A stretch of 64,000 nucleotides of DNA from Pseudomonas fluorescens (GCF_902498065.1 NZ_CABVIR010000011.1:1-64000); one strand, 5' to 3'; numbered from the stretch's first letter, positions 23,628 to 33,738 are shown. Notes: generated from the letters alone by a model not told the origin. Numbers and translations: made by a program.

Positions 23628-26570
23628 TCACGCCCGCAAGCCTGCCTTGGCCAGCAGGCCCGGCGGGTCTACGGCATCGATCTGTTGTGGATCGAGAAAT
23701 CGCTCGGCGTATTGCTGGTAGATTTCGGCGTTGATGAACAGCCCGAACAGTTCCGGGTCGATGTGGGCGTCACGGCACAGGGTGGCCATGATGCCCAGCG
23801 CTTCGCTCAACGACTTGGCTTTCTTGTAGGGACGATCGGCGGCGGTCAGCGCTTCGAAAATATCGGCAATCGCCATCATCCGCGCCGGCAGACTCATTTC
23901 CTCGCGCTTCAACTGTTTGGGATAACCGGTGCCGTCCATTTTTTCATGGTGGCCGCCGGCGATTTCCGCAACATTGTTGAGGTGGCCGGGGAATGGCAGG
24001 TGGCTGAGCATCTTGATCGTTTGCACCATGTGGTGGTTGATGATGTAACGCTCCTCGGGCGTCAGCGTGCCTCGGGCAATGCTCAGGTTGTAGAGCTCGC
24101 CCCGGTTGTACTTGTAGCGGGGTACATCGAGCTTGAACCCCCAGGGATTGTCTTCGGGAATCAGCTCGCCTTCGGCGCGTTCGAACAGATGCTCCGGTTT
24201 GTCCGCCAGCAGCGGCTCGCTCACGGGCAAGGGCGGCGCCGATGTTCGCGCCTGACGCCGGTTCTCTTCCCAGGAAACGCCCAGGCGGTCATCGAGGGTT
24301 CGGGTCCAGGTGCGCTGGGCCAGGTTGCGCAAGCGTTGCAGGTCGGACTCGGCCATCGCCTCTCCGCCCAGGTTGCAGCGGGCAACAAACGCGAAATCAT
24401 CGTCCAGCGCCGCCAGGGTGGCATTGCGCAATTGCGCCAGAGGCTGCTCGTCTCCGCCCAGGGCAATGGCTTGCCAGTAATTGATCCAGGCATCGCGCTT
24501 GAGCACTTCAAAGCGGGTGCGGATCTCGTGGATGCGGTCGTTCAGGGTTTCCAGCTTGGTGGCTTTGTCGACCACGTATTCCGGCGTGGTGACCTTGCCG
24601 CAGTCGTGTAGCCAGGCGGCAATGTGCAGGGCCTCCCACTCGTCCTCGGTCGGTTGATAAGCGCTGAAGGCTGGGGCCTGACTGGCAGCGGCAGCCTGGG
24701 CGAGCATCAACGTCAGCGCCGGGACTCGCTGGCAGTGACCGCCGGTGTAGGGGCTTTTCGCGTCTATTGCGCCGGCCAGCAATTGAATGAAGGCGTCCAG
24801 CAGTTGCTTCTGTTTGGCTTGCAGGCGCTGACTTTCAATACTCACGGCGGCGGCGCCGGACACGGCTTGAAGGAACGCGATGCGGTCCGGACGAAGCTTC
24901 TCCAGATCACTTTGATCGCCACTGTCCGTCAACAGCAGGATCAGCAGGCCCACGGTTTCGTTATGGCGATTGTGCAGGCGGATACCGATCAGATGCACCC
25001 GTGGGCACTCCATCGCCAGCAACACGTTCTGCAAATCCCCCGCCTGCTCGAAACCAAACGTGGTGACCACATTGTCGGCATGCGACAGCTGCTGTAGCCA
25101 GGCAGGGCTCTGTGGATCCTGGAGTTCGTGGCCGCGAATGTCGAACGAAGGTAATGCCTGTGAAATATCGTTGATGACCAGGCCATGAGGCTCCATGCGA
25201 TCGCCGTCATTTTCCCGCAGATAGATCAGACCCGCCTGGGCCTGGCCGATCTTTACGGTTTCGAACAACACCCTTTCCAGCAAGGGCGCAAATCGGGTTT
25301 CGGCGCTCAGGCTGTCCGAGATCTGGAAAAAACTCGCCAGGGTGTCTTTCATGCGCGCCATCGACACGCTCAATTGATCGACTTCGAGTACCGGAGAGCG
25401 ACGGGAAGCCGGAAAATTGAAATCGAAACTACGAATCGCATCGGCTTCCTGCACCAGCGCACGCAGAGGTTTGACCAGAATCCTGGAGGTCAGCCAGCCT
25501 AATGGCAGGCACAGTAGCAACGTGGCCAGCGTAATCAGCGCGCCTTGCCAACGGATGCGGTAGGCATCGGCGAGCAATTCGTCTTCCGGCACCAGCAGCG
25601 CCAATTGCAGTCCCTGCGGACCACCTTCCTGCAGGCTGCTACGGGCAACGATCCACTGCCGACCGGCGGTTGTCAGCCGTTTGCCTGTTGGCGGATTGTT
25701 CAACAATGCGCCGAGGCCGGGACTCAGGTCGGCGGCCTTGCTCAGGCGTGCGGTCTGATCATCGACGATCAGTTTGCTGCTATCGGGATAAGCGATGGCA
25801 TTGCCCTGGGCATCGAACAGCACTATTTCGGTACTGGGGGTTACAACGTGCTTGGCCAGCGTCGCGGACAGTTCCGCCAGGGTCAGGTCGGCGCCCATGA
25901 CGGCGTGCTCGCCGCTGCGCCGGGCAAGGGTGGTACCGACATTGTGGGTGGAGAAAAAGAGGTAGGGCTCGGTGGTGATCTGATCATTGTCGCCGCGAGC
26001 GCTGGAGAACCAGGCGCGAGTACGCGGATCGTAGGTGTCGTCGGGGTGGTCCTGACGGCTGATGAGGTTCAGGTCCTGATCGAAAAACAATGATTGGGAA
26101 TGCGCCGGGCCGTCATTTTTTTCGATGCTCCAGACTTGATAAGCTGCGGTCTCCGGGGCTTCAAGCAGCGTTTTCAGGGCGGCGGTTCGCAGGGGGCGAA
26201 CCATGAAGAAGTCACCGTTGTCGTAGCCCAGATACAGCGAGGCCAGGTCAGGATTGTCCTTGAGCGACTGGCTGAATGGCTTGAGCAATGCCAGGCGCTG
26301 CTCCAGGTCGGGCGCATGCACCGCCGGGTTGTACACCAACAGGCTCAACAGATGGCGAATGGGCTCATAGGTGGCGCGCAGGTCCAGGCGGACATCCTGC
26401 TCGATGCGCTCGAAGAGCTTCTCACTGCTGGAAAGAATGACCTGCGTGGTTTGTCGATAGTTGAAAATGCCCAGCACCACGCCAGTCAGCAGCAACAGGA
26501 GGGTGAACATCACGCTGATATGGACGTGCAGGGGGAACCGCCGTTGATCCGGGCGCAGTGGGCTGGGCAT
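23628..26570 (-). CDS. Membrane sensor with dCache, HAMP, GAF and HD-GYP domains (putative c-di-GMP phosphodiesterase)
   Basis: A 980-residue transmembrane sensor. TM1 is near 18-40 (MFTLLLLLTGVVLGIF), a double-Cache-like periplasmic domain spans ~45-340 (YLGYDNGDFFMVRPL, DPRTRAWFSSA), TM2 is near 345-365 (GALITLATLLLCLPLGWL), then a HAMP domain and a GAF domain (~430-600). The HD part has AAWLHDCGKVTTPEYVVDK (HD) and, after an insertion of roughly 170 residues, LTPEERYIINHHMVQTIKML, GHHEKMDGTGYP (HHE and GYP) and ADIFEALTAADRPYK. Metal and substrate motifs are intact, so c-di-GMP hydrolysis is likely. The long insertion is unusual compared with compact HD-GYP proteins. The ligand of the sensor domain is unknown. 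Confidence 0.9.
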   Translation of the reverse strand: MPSPLRPDQRRFPLHVHISVMFTLLLLLTGVVLGIFNYRQTTQVILSSSEKLFERIEQDVRLDLRATYEPIRHLLSLLVYNPAVHAPDLEQRLALLKPFSQSLKDNPDLASLYLGYDNGDFFMVRPLRTAALKTLLEAPETAAYQVWSIEKNDGPAHSQSLFFDQDLNLISRQDHPDDTYDPRTRAWFSSARGDNDQITTEPYLFFSTHNVGTTLARRSGEHAVMGADLTLAELSATLAKHVVTPSTEIVLFDAQGNAIAYPDSSKLIVDDQTARLSKAADLSPGLGALLNNPPTGKRLTTAGRQWIVARSSLQEGGPQGLQLALLVPEDELLADAYRIRWQGALITLATLLLCLPLGWLTSRILVKPLRALVQEADAIRSFDFNFPASRRSPVLEVDQLSVSMARMKDTLASFFQISDSLSAETRFAPLLERVLFETVKIGQAQAGLIYLRENDGDRMEPHGLVINDISQALPSFDIRGHELQDPQSPAWLQQLSHADNVVTTFGFEQAGDLQNVLLAMECPRVHLIGIRLHNRHNETVGLLILLLTDSGDQSDLEKLRPDRIAFLQAVSGAAAVSIESQRLQAKQKQLLDAFIQLLAGAIDAKSPYTGGHCQRVPALTLMLAQAAAASQAPAFSAYQPTEDEWEALHIAAWLHDCGKVTTPEYVVDKATKLETLNDRIHEIRTRFEVLKRDAWINYWQAIALGGDEQPLAQLRNATLAALDDDFAFVARCNLGGEAMAESDLQRLRNLAQRTWTRTLDDRLGVSWEENRRQARTSAPPLPVSEPLLADKPEHLFERAEGELIPEDNPWGFKLDVPRYKYNRGELYNLSIARGTLTPEERYIINHHMVQTIKMLSHLPFPGHLNNVAEIAGGHHEKMDGTGYPKQLKREEMSLPARMMAIADIFEALTAADRPYKKAKSLSEALGIMATLCRDAHIDPELFGLFINAEIYQQYAERFLDPQQIDAVDPPGLLAKAGLRA

Positions 26571-26620
26571 TGCGGGGTCTCTCCATGATGTTTAACACAC
26601 TGCTCAGCGATCAAGCATAG

Positions 26621-29600
26621 TTAAGGCTCCGTGACTCTGCTTTTGTCGTTTTGTCCAATTTGTTGCTGCAATGCCTGCTCCAGTTCGAGCATGGCGCGCT
26701 CCATGGCTTTGCTGCGTTCAGCCACGTCGTCGTGATGGAAGGCGCCATGGCAGACCTGCTCAAGCGCCTCGCAGCTGGCGATCAAGCGGGTGGCCTGGAC
26801 AATGCGCGCGGCGCCTTTGACTTTGTGGGCTACATCGAGAAATGCCTGCGGGTCGTTCGAGCGGGACAACGCCCGCAGCGCTTGCAGGTCCTGGCGGTTA
26901 CTGCTCAGCAGCTCGGTCAACAATCGCCTGTCCATCAGCGGATTGCCACCGGTCAACAGGTGCAACCCTTGCAGGCTGAAGGCTGGATCGCGAACGGGCG
27001 GTTTGATACCTGCGACCCATTCGCTCAACGCGGTCAGCGTCAGAGGCTTGAACAGGCAATCGTCCATCCCGGCTTGTTTGCAGCGCAATAATTCTTCGGG
27101 CTGTGCGTTGGCGGTGAAGCCGAGCACAGTGCAGCGCGGTGGTGCCGAGTGTTGTTCATGGCGGCGAATGGCGCGGGTCAGCTCGTATCCGTTCATGATC
27201 GGCATGTTGCAATCGACAATCACCAGATCGAACAATCCGGTTTTCCACACCTCCAGCCCTGTTTCTCCGTCTTCTGCAACGCTGAATCGATGCCCCAGAA
27301 ACTCCAGTTGCTGACACATCAGCAAGCGATTGGCCGGGTGGTCGTCGACTACCAGAACGTTCAAGGGCGTCGTTGTGTGGATGGGCACTTCGGCGACTGT
27401 CGGCACCTGTTCTACGGGCAGGGTGGCCAGGTGCAGCGAAACCTGAACCTGTGTGCCTACCCCCGGTCGGCTGCTCAAATGCAGACTGCCGCCCATCATT
27501 TCGCACAGACTCCGGCTGATCACCAGACCCAGCCCGGCGCCGCCTCTGCCGGACTGCCCGTTGTCATTGGCCTGGGCGAAAGGTTCGAACAGCCGCTGCT
27601 GATCCTGTTCGCTGATGCCGATACCGCTGTCCTCCACCTGCAACCGCATCCGGATGTGCTCGGGCTCGGTGCTCGGGAGCAACTCAACGGTGATTCTGAC
27701 TTCGCCATGCTCAGTGAATTTAATGGCGTTGCTGACCAGATTCGACAGCACCTGCTTGAAGCGCATCGGGTCCAGCAGGACACCGACTGATGGGTTGGCC
27801 GGGTTGAACGCCAGCCGTAGATTAAGGTTTTTCTGACGGGCCAGCCCATCGAAGATCCGTACCACCGAGCCCACGATTTCAAGCGGATTGACGCGTTCCG
27901 GGCTCAGGCTCAGGCGCCCGGACTCGATGCGGGCGATGTCGAGAATATCTCCGATCAGTATCAGCAGGTCCTTCGCCGAGTTGTACGCCACGTCAATGGC
28001 CGGGCGGTCCGGATGGTTGCGATCAATCCGCTTCAGCGTCAGTTCGAGCATGCCGATGACTGCATTCATCGGGGTGCGGATCTCATGGCTCATGGTCGCC
28101 AGGAACGTGCTTTTGGCCCGGTTCGCTTCATCGGCGCGATCTTTCGCACAGCGCAGCTCGTCGAACAGTTGCCGCCGTTCATGCAATTGATCGTTCAACG
28201 CACGTTCAGCCGCCTGACGTTGTTTGATCTGGCGACGCATGTAAGCGTTCCAGGCAGCGGAAATCAGCAGCAGTACGCCGGCACCGATAACGATCTGATA
28301 GAACAACCGTTGGTAGTTGCGCCAGGTACTGTGCGACGACGCCGAATAGCCCCGCCAGCGGCTGTTGATGATGCCAAGCTCTTCCGGGGCGATGCTCAGC
28401 AGCGCCTTGTTGAGGATGGCGTTGAGTTCTTTGGCGTCTTGCCCGGTTACCAGAGAGAACGCGGCCTGTCGGGTGCCGATGGTGGTACTGATCTGAAGTG
28501 TTTGCTCGAAGAGCCGCGATGACATGAAGTAGTTGGCGATTACCAGTGCGTTCACCGCACCTTCCGCTTTGCCTTCGGCGAGCAATTCTACCGCGCTGAA
28601 GGTGTCTGGCGTCTCAATCAGTTTGATCCGCGGGAACTCGCGGCGCAGGTAATCGACCAGTGGGTTGCCTTGGGCGATGGTCAGGCGCTTGCCTTGCAGT
28701 TGCTCAAGGTTGGTCGGGCTGTCGGCGGCTTTGCGCGTCAGCAGTACGAAGGAATTTTGCAGATAGGGACGGGTGAAGTTCAGCATCGTTTCACGTTCGG
28801 CGCTGGGGAGCAGGGCGGCGATTACGTCGGCCTGCTGGTCTTTGATCTGTTTGATCATCTCGTCGTCGCTTCGGCTGCGACGGATGTCGAAGCGCAGGCC
28901 GGTACGCAATCTGATCAGTTCGAGCAGGTCTGCGGTAACGCCGCGAAAGTTGCCATCGCTGTCGAAAAACGTCAGCGGTGCATAGGCTTCATTGACCACC
29001 ACGCGCACCACAGGATGTTGCGCCAGCCAGCGTTCTTCGAGGTGGGTGAGCTGCAGTTTCTGGTCGGTGAGCAGAATGTCGCTGCCGGCACTCCAGCGTT
29101 CGGCGATGTTTTCCCGCTCGCTGGCCGGGATAGCCATGAGCATCGCGTTGATGATTGCGAGCAGTTCCGGGTTGTTTTTGTGCACGGCAAAACTGAAACC
29201 ATGGGCTTCGTGTTTGCCGAAGTTGGCCATGCGGATATTGTTCAGGTAACCCTTGTTGATCATGTAATGGGTCGAGATGGTGTCGCCGAGGAAGACGTCG
29301 GCCTGGTCGAAAGCCACGGCATTGATTGCATTCTGGTAGGACGGATAGGACGTGATGATGGCTTTGGGATACAGGGCCCTGACTTCCTCCAGTGGCAAAT
29401 AGTGATACACCATGCTCAGCCGCAGGCCGGCGAGGCCGTCGGTCAGGGATCGGGTGTCTCCTTCCCGTGTCACCAGAACCGGTTGGTCCACGGCGTAAGG
29501 GGTCGAAAGAACAATGTCGGTATTGTGAGCCTCGAAGCCATTGGCGGTGCCGAGCAGATCGACCTCGCCTTTCTCCAGTGCCTTGATCGCAGCCCCTCGG

Positions 29601-29932
29601 GACGCGAAGCGTTGAACCTTGATCGGCAAACCGATGGCCTTGCCGAGGAGGCCCGCGTAATCGGCGGTGAAACCTTCATAGTCCTGGCCGCTGACGGTCA
29701 GGTCGAAAGGGGGGTAGTCCGGCGCTGACGTGCCGAGAATCAGTTGCTGTTTACTCGATATCCATTGTTGTTGTGATTGATCCAGTTGGACGTCCAGATG
29801 TCCGGCCGTTGAGCGACTGAGCAGGTTGTAGTGCTCGCTGGCAGGCTGTGCGGCAGGCACTGAGGTGGTCAGGCATACAGCGGCCATGAGTAGCAGATAA
29901 TCCTTTATGCGACTGGGCATCCTGTGTCTCAC
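26621..29932 (-). CDS. BvgS/EvgS-like hybrid sensor kinase with two venus-flytrap domains, receiver and HPt
   Basis: A 1,103-residue unorthodox kinase. A signal sequence (DYLLLMAAVCLTTSVPAAQ) is followed by two SBP_bac_3 domains (about 50-280 and 295-515; for example LRLSMVYHYLPLEEV and KRLTIAQGNPLVDYLRREF), a TM near 545-565 (LFYQIVIGAGVLLLISAAW), HisKA with SHEIRTPMNA, HATPase (SNLVSNAIKF, GGAGLGLVIS), a receiver (VVDDHPANRLL, VDCNMPIMNGYEL, LFKPL) and an HPt with AHKVKGAARIV. No PAS domain is seen between TM and HisKA. It resembles RocS2 of P. aeruginosa, which also lies near dgt. The GTG start at 29932 overlaps the stop of the response-regulator gene (GTGA); ATG 29920 is an alternative. 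Flytrap domains in this family sense small molecules. Confidence 0.9.
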   Translation of the reverse strand: MRHRMPSRIKDYLLLMAAVCLTTSVPAAQPASEHYNLLSRSTAGHLDVQLDQSQQQWISSKQQLILGTSAPDYPPFDLTVSGQDYEGFTADYAGLLGKAIGLPIKVQRFASRGAAIKALEKGEVDLLGTANGFEAHNTDIVLSTPYAVDQPVLVTREGDTRSLTDGLAGLRLSMVYHYLPLEEVRALYPKAIITSYPSYQNAINAVAFDQADVFLGDTISTHYMINKGYLNNIRMANFGKHEAHGFSFAVHKNNPELLAIINAMLMAIPASERENIAERWSAGSDILLTDQKLQLTHLEERWLAQHPVVRVVVNEAYAPLTFFDSDGNFRGVTADLLELIRLRTGLRFDIRRSRSDDEMIKQIKDQQADVIAALLPSAERETMLNFTRPYLQNSFVLLTRKAADSPTNLEQLQGKRLTIAQGNPLVDYLRREFPRIKLIETPDTFSAVELLAEGKAEGAVNALVIANYFMSSRLFEQTLQISTTIGTRQAAFSLVTGQDAKELNAILNKALLSIAPEELGIINSRWRGYSASSHSTWRNYQRLFYQIVIGAGVLLLISAAWNAYMRRQIKQRQAAERALNDQLHERRQLFDELRCAKDRADEANRAKSTFLATMSHEIRTPMNAVIGMLELTLKRIDRNHPDRPAIDVAYNSAKDLLILIGDILDIARIESGRLSLSPERVNPLEIVGSVVRIFDGLARQKNLNLRLAFNPANPSVGVLLDPMRFKQVLSNLVSNAIKFTEHGEVRITVELLPSTEPEHIRMRLQVEDSGIGISEQDQQRLFEPFAQANDNGQSGRGGAGLGLVISRSLCEMMGGSLHLSSRPGVGTQVQVSLHLATLPVEQVPTVAEVPIHTTTPLNVLVVDDHPANRLLMCQQLEFLGHRFSVAEDGETGLEVWKTGLFDLVIVDCNMPIMNGYELTRAIRRHEQHSAPPRCTVLGFTANAQPEELLRCKQAGMDDCLFKPLTLTALSEWVAGIKPPVRDPAFSLQGLHLLTGGNPLMDRRLLTELLSSNRQDLQALRALSRSNDPQAFLDVAHKVKGAARIVQATRLIASCEALEQVCHGAFHHDDVAERSKAMERAMLELEQALQQQIGQNDKSRVTEP

Positions 29933-30555
29933 ACTAATGCGTTACGTTTTGCCATCTCGATGAGTTCAACCAGGGATTTGGCTTTGAGTTTTTGCATGAG
30001 TCGTTTTTTGTAGGTGCTCACAGTTTTGTTGCTGAGAAACATCCCTTTGGCAATTTCCTTGTTGGTGCGGCCCTGGGCAAAAAGTTGCAATACCATCAGT
30101 TCTCGGTCGTTGACTGACTTGAAGAGTTCCAGTTCGGCGCAACGCACTTCATCGCCGCGAACAGGGTTCAAGGCCTGACTCGGGAAGTAGTTGTAACCGG
30201 ACAGTACTGCTTTGATCGCGCTCACCAGTTCACTCAGGTCTTCCTGCTTGCATACATAACCTGAAGCACCGGATTGCATGCAGCGAATACCGAAAAGTGT
30301 CGGGCACTGTGCAGTCAATACCAGTGTTTTCAGCGGCGTACTCATTGCGTTGAAGCGGGCGAGAACTTCGAGGCCGTCCAGTTTCGGAATGCTGATATCG
30401 AGAATGACCAGGTCGGGCATGCATTCGCGAACCATCTGCATGGCATCGACCCCATTGTCGGTTTCGCCGACGACTTTGTAGCCTTCGTGCTCCAGCAGCA
30501 TTCTGACGGCGAGGCGGATGACGGGGTGATCGTCGACAATAAAAACGGAGTTCAT
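29929..30555 (-). CDS. BvgA/RocA2-like response regulator (NarL/FixJ family)
   Basis: A 208-residue DNA-binding response regulator. The receiver has FIVDDHPVIRLAV, phospho-Asp in DLVILDISIPKLDG, and LTAQ. The LuxR-type helix-turn-helix is in VNDRELMVLQLFAQG and GRTNKEIAKGMFLSNKTVSTYKKRL. The start MNSVFIVDD (30555) has the ribosome site GGGAT. It is first in a two-gene operon with the hybrid kinase, a phosphorelay as in BvgAS and RocS2/A2. The T1SS genes end 512 bases upstream, so control of the RTX system is plausible but not shown. Confidence 0.92.
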   Translation of the reverse strand: MNSVFIVDDHPVIRLAVRMLLEHEGYKVVGETDNGVDAMQMVRECMPDLVILDISIPKLDGLEVLARFNAMSTPLKTLVLTAQCPTLFGIRCMQSGASGYVCKQEDLSELVSAIKAVLSGYNYFPSQALNPVRGDEVRCAELELFKSVNDRELMVLQLFAQGRTNKEIAKGMFLSNKTVSTYKKRLMQKLKAKSLVELIEMAKRNALV

Positions 30556-31067
30556 AATCAAATCCCATACGAGCTCAAATAAAGCGCGCACCTTAGCTCA
30601 GATAGTTGAGGGGACGCATGAACTGACCGACCTCAAGCAGCAATATAGGAATAATCCTACAAGCGAAGAGGAAAGGGGCTACGAATCAACTAGGTTTTAT
30701 ATGAGGATGGCTGGGAATGGTGTTTGGCCAGTCGGGCTGTTGTAAGTTTTTATTTGTTATTTTTAAGTTGTTAGGGGATGTACGGTTTTTTGCAGTTGTG
30801 CTGTTTTTGTAGTGAGGCTAGGGTCAATGATTTTCTGAATTCAGATTGTTTCAATTGTTCGATTGAATAACCAAGTATGGATAACCCTTGTGTGATTACA
30901 GCTTTTTAAAATCTATCGAATTCTGAACAGCTCAAACTGCTTGGTATTATGGCCCCCAACGTGGATTATTCTCCATTCAAGCAGTATCAAACAATTGTTC
31001 ACTTCGCTTTTTTGAACCAAAAAGCCTGATGTCGCAGGGTTTCAGACATTATGCAGTGATGCGCACA
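30556..31067. promoter_or_regulatory. A+T-rich intergenic region upstream of the response regulator
   Basis: This 512-base gap lies between the end of the T1SS operon and the start of the response-regulator operon, both on the minus strand. TAGGAATAATCCTA (30646-30659) is an inverted repeat (TAGGA-N4-TCCTA) ~90 bases upstream of the regulator start and is a candidate autoregulatory site. The region is much A+T-richer than its surroundings. I see no reading frame worth calling and no clear terminator for the T1SS operon. Confidence 0.5.
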
Positions 31068-32399
31068 TTACAGTGGCGCGACCAGCCAATCGTTCGCCTG
31101 GCGAATATCATTGTCACTCAGTCGGCCACTCCAGCGGTGCAGCACCAGCAGGCTGGCAACAAATTTGTATTGTGATTGGTAGAGATCGCGTCGGGCGCTG
31201 AAGTCGTTCTTGATGCTGTCCAGTACATCGGTAGCTGTCTTGACACCGTATTGAAAGGCGGCCTCGGTGGCGATGCGTGATTTTTCGGCAGATTCCAGTG
31301 CACGGCGGGTTGCCTTGATTCGGCTGAGGCCGGCCGTGATGCCGATGTAAGCGCTTCGCGTTTCCTTGACCACCTGTCGACGCAGGGCTTCCAGGTCTTG
31401 CTGGGCGGCTTCCTTGTCGCCTTCGGAGGCCACCACCCTGGCGCTGGTGGAGCCACCGCTGTACAGCGGAACCTGCAGATCGAGGGAGGCTACGAAGTTA
31501 TCGGAGCGGGGCGTCAGTGTGCCTTCATAGCCGATGTCACTGCGTTGCGCGGTCAGATTCAAACCCAAGCGCGGTAGATGCCCGGCCTTGGCCTCGCGGA
31601 TGGCCGCTTCAGCGGCGTTGACGCTGTGTTCGCGGGCTTTCAGGGCCGGATTGCTCTCAAGTGCGGTCTGGACCCAGTACGCTTCAGCTTGCGCCGGCAA
31701 GCTGAAGGCCGGGTTGTCGCTGATGCGCTTGAGGGGTTCCTGAACGTCGCGACCGACCAGCTCCGATATGGCTTCGCGGCTGATTGCCACCCTGTTGGCG
31801 GCTTCGATTTCATCAGCTTCCAGGGTGTCCACCCGGGCCTGGATCTCCAGTGGATCAGTGACCGTCACCATCTGTCGTTTAAATAGACTATTCACCCGCT
31901 TCAGGTTGTGCCGGGTCGCTTCCAGCTCGCTACGCACCAGGGACAGTTCATCCTCCGCCGCGAGTACGGTGAAGTAACGATCCGACAGGTCGATACTGCT
32001 CAGCACTTGGGCGTCCGTCGATTCGAACTGGCTCTGTTGCGCCAGTTCGGAAAATTTCTGATAGCTGCGCCAGCTTTGCGGGTCGTAGATCATTTGATTG
32101 AGCGCCAGCGATGCGCGTTTGCCGTTGTACTCGGTCCGGCTCAGGTCATCATCACGGCGGCTGCGGTTGAAGCTGCCGTTGGCATTGAGTTGAGGCAGCA
32201 TTCGGCCCAGGGCTTCGCGCTGGCGGCCTTCGCCGCTGCGGACCAGCGCCTGCGCCTTGAGAATGCGCGGGTCGGCGCCTCGTGCTTCCTGTTGCAGCTG
32301 CCAGAGATCGACATAGTTTGACTGGGCCTCGGCGGCCATCGAGCCAGCGCAAAGGAGCCCCAGCGGCAAGGACAGCCATAATGCAATGCAACGCCTCAT
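31068..32399 (-). CDS. TolC-family outer-membrane protein of the type I secretion system
   Basis: A 443-residue outer-membrane channel with a signal peptide (WLSLPLGLLCAGSMAAEAQ). Two OEP repeats are present (about 30-220 and 240-435) with TolC-like strands (RASLALNQMIYDPQSW, ASLDLQVPLYSGG) and long helical stretches. It resembles AprF/PrtF-type partners. It is the last gene of the operon abc-hlyD-tolC, one base after the adaptor gene. It gives the RTX protein an exit across the outer membrane. Confidence 0.92.
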   Translation of the reverse strand: MRRCIALWLSLPLGLLCAGSMAAEAQSNYVDLWQLQQEARGADPRILKAQALVRSGEGRQREALGRMLPQLNANGSFNRSRRDDDLSRTEYNGKRASLALNQMIYDPQSWRSYQKFSELAQQSQFESTDAQVLSSIDLSDRYFTVLAAEDELSLVRSELEATRHNLKRVNSLFKRQMVTVTDPLEIQARVDTLEADEIEAANRVAISREAISELVGRDVQEPLKRISDNPAFSLPAQAEAYWVQTALESNPALKAREHSVNAAEAAIREAKAGHLPRLGLNLTAQRSDIGYEGTLTPRSDNFVASLDLQVPLYSGGSTSARVVASEGDKEAAQQDLEALRRQVVKETRSAYIGITAGLSRIKATRRALESAEKSRIATEAAFQYGVKTATDVLDSIKNDFSARRDLYQSQYKFVASLLVLHRWSGRLSDNDIRQANDWLVAPL

Positions 32400-32400
32400 A

Positions 32401-33720
32401 TCAGTCCTCGATCAACGAACGGGCGAACGCATTGGTTGCCGGTTGCATCATGTACTCCAAGAGCGTGCGTGCACCGGTGTTGATCAGCACCTCGGCCGGC
32501 ATGCCCGGTACCAAAGCCAGATTGCCCAAGGCCTTGCGGCCTTCATCGGTGACGGCCACACGAGCGAGGTAATAAGCCGTGCCGGTGTCCTTGTTGGTCA
32601 AGCGGTCAGCCGAAATCTGGATCAGCCGACCGCTGATCACGGGTGTGGTGCTGCTTTTAAAGGCGCTGAAGCGGATGTCCACCGGACGTCCCACTGAAAT
32701 TCGGTCGATGTCGATCGGCGACACCTGGGCTTCGACGATCAATTCTTCGCTGGCCGGGACAATATCCAGCAATGGTGTTCCGGGGCTGATCACACCGCCG
32801 AGGGTGTGCACGGTCATGCCCATGACCATCCCCGATTCCGGGGCGAGAATCTCGGTGCGCTGGTCGCGGTCCTGCACGGAGGAGAGTCGTTCGCGAAGGT
32901 CATAGACTTTGGTTCGTGCCTCGCCCAGTTGCCCGGCCACCTCGGAAGCGAAGGTTTTTTTCAGTTGCAGGATCTTCAGCTTGGCCTCGCCTATCTGCAC
33001 GGAAGCCCGGGCACTTTCCGACTGCTGCTCGGCCACTTCAGCTTGCAAGCGCGAGAGGCTGCGTTCCTGTTCACGCAGGCGCTGCTTGTCGACGTAGCCA
33101 TCGGCCAGCAGCGCGCGCAGGTCGACGATTTCTTCCTCGTAGGAGTGCGCCAGTGTCTGTTTGCTGGCGACGATCGCCTTGAAGCCGCGGATCTGCTGCT
33201 CGATCTGCCCGATGGCCTGTTCCTGCAGACTTATTTCACCCAGCAGCGAGTTGCGGCGGGTCTGGAAAATCCGCAACTCACTGTCGTGTGCTTCACGCAC
33301 CCGCGGATCGTCAGCGTTGAGACCCGGGACCGCTTTCGGCTCGGGCAACCCATCACGCTCGGCTACCAGGCGCGCTTCCAATTCGAGCGCGGCGACCAAT
33401 TGGCTTCTCATCATTTCCATCTCGGAGCGGGCCTGGGTGTTGTCCAGCACCAGAAGGATATCGCCGGTTTTCACCTGGTCACCGTCATGCACACGCAATT
33501 CGCGAACGATACCGCCCTCCAGGTGTTGCACGGTCTTGCGGTAACTCTTGACCGTGACCACCCCGGGCGCCAACGCGGCGCTACCGAGGGGCGCCAGGGT
33601 CGCCCATCCACCGAACAGGCCAAACGTCAGTAGCAGAATAAGGTAGCCGACGCGGCGGGTCGGCCGGTCATCGACAGGCAGTTCGGATGCATCAGTAGAT
33701 AAGGGCTTGGGGGTTTGCAT
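32401..33720 (-). CDS. HlyD/PrtE-type membrane fusion protein
   Basis: A 439-residue periplasmic adaptor. One TM lies near 25-45 (VGYLILLLTFGLFGGWATLAP), then a biotinyl-lipoyl half-motif (VVTVKSYRKTVQHLEGGIVREL), a long coiled coil from ~110 to 280, the second lipoyl half, and a C-terminal barrel (GRPVDIRFSAF). ILAPESGMVMGMTVHTLGG is typical of the HlyD/PrtE family. It links the ABC protein to the TolC partner. Stop and start codons of neighbouring genes are 18 and 1 bases away. Confidence 0.93.
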   Translation of the reverse strand: MQTPKPLSTDASELPVDDRPTRRVGYLILLLTFGLFGGWATLAPLGSAALAPGVVTVKSYRKTVQHLEGGIVRELRVHDGDQVKTGDILLVLDNTQARSEMEMMRSQLVAALELEARLVAERDGLPEPKAVPGLNADDPRVREAHDSELRIFQTRRNSLLGEISLQEQAIGQIEQQIRGFKAIVASKQTLAHSYEEEIVDLRALLADGYVDKQRLREQERSLSRLQAEVAEQQSESARASVQIGEAKLKILQLKKTFASEVAGQLGEARTKVYDLRERLSSVQDRDQRTEILAPESGMVMGMTVHTLGGVISPGTPLLDIVPASEELIVEAQVSPIDIDRISVGRPVDIRFSAFKSSTTPVISGRLIQISADRLTNKDTGTAYYLARVAVTDEGRKALGNLALVPGMPAEVLINTGARTLLEYMMQPATNAFARSLIED

Positions 33721-33738
33721 GGTGTGGCGTTCTACACT

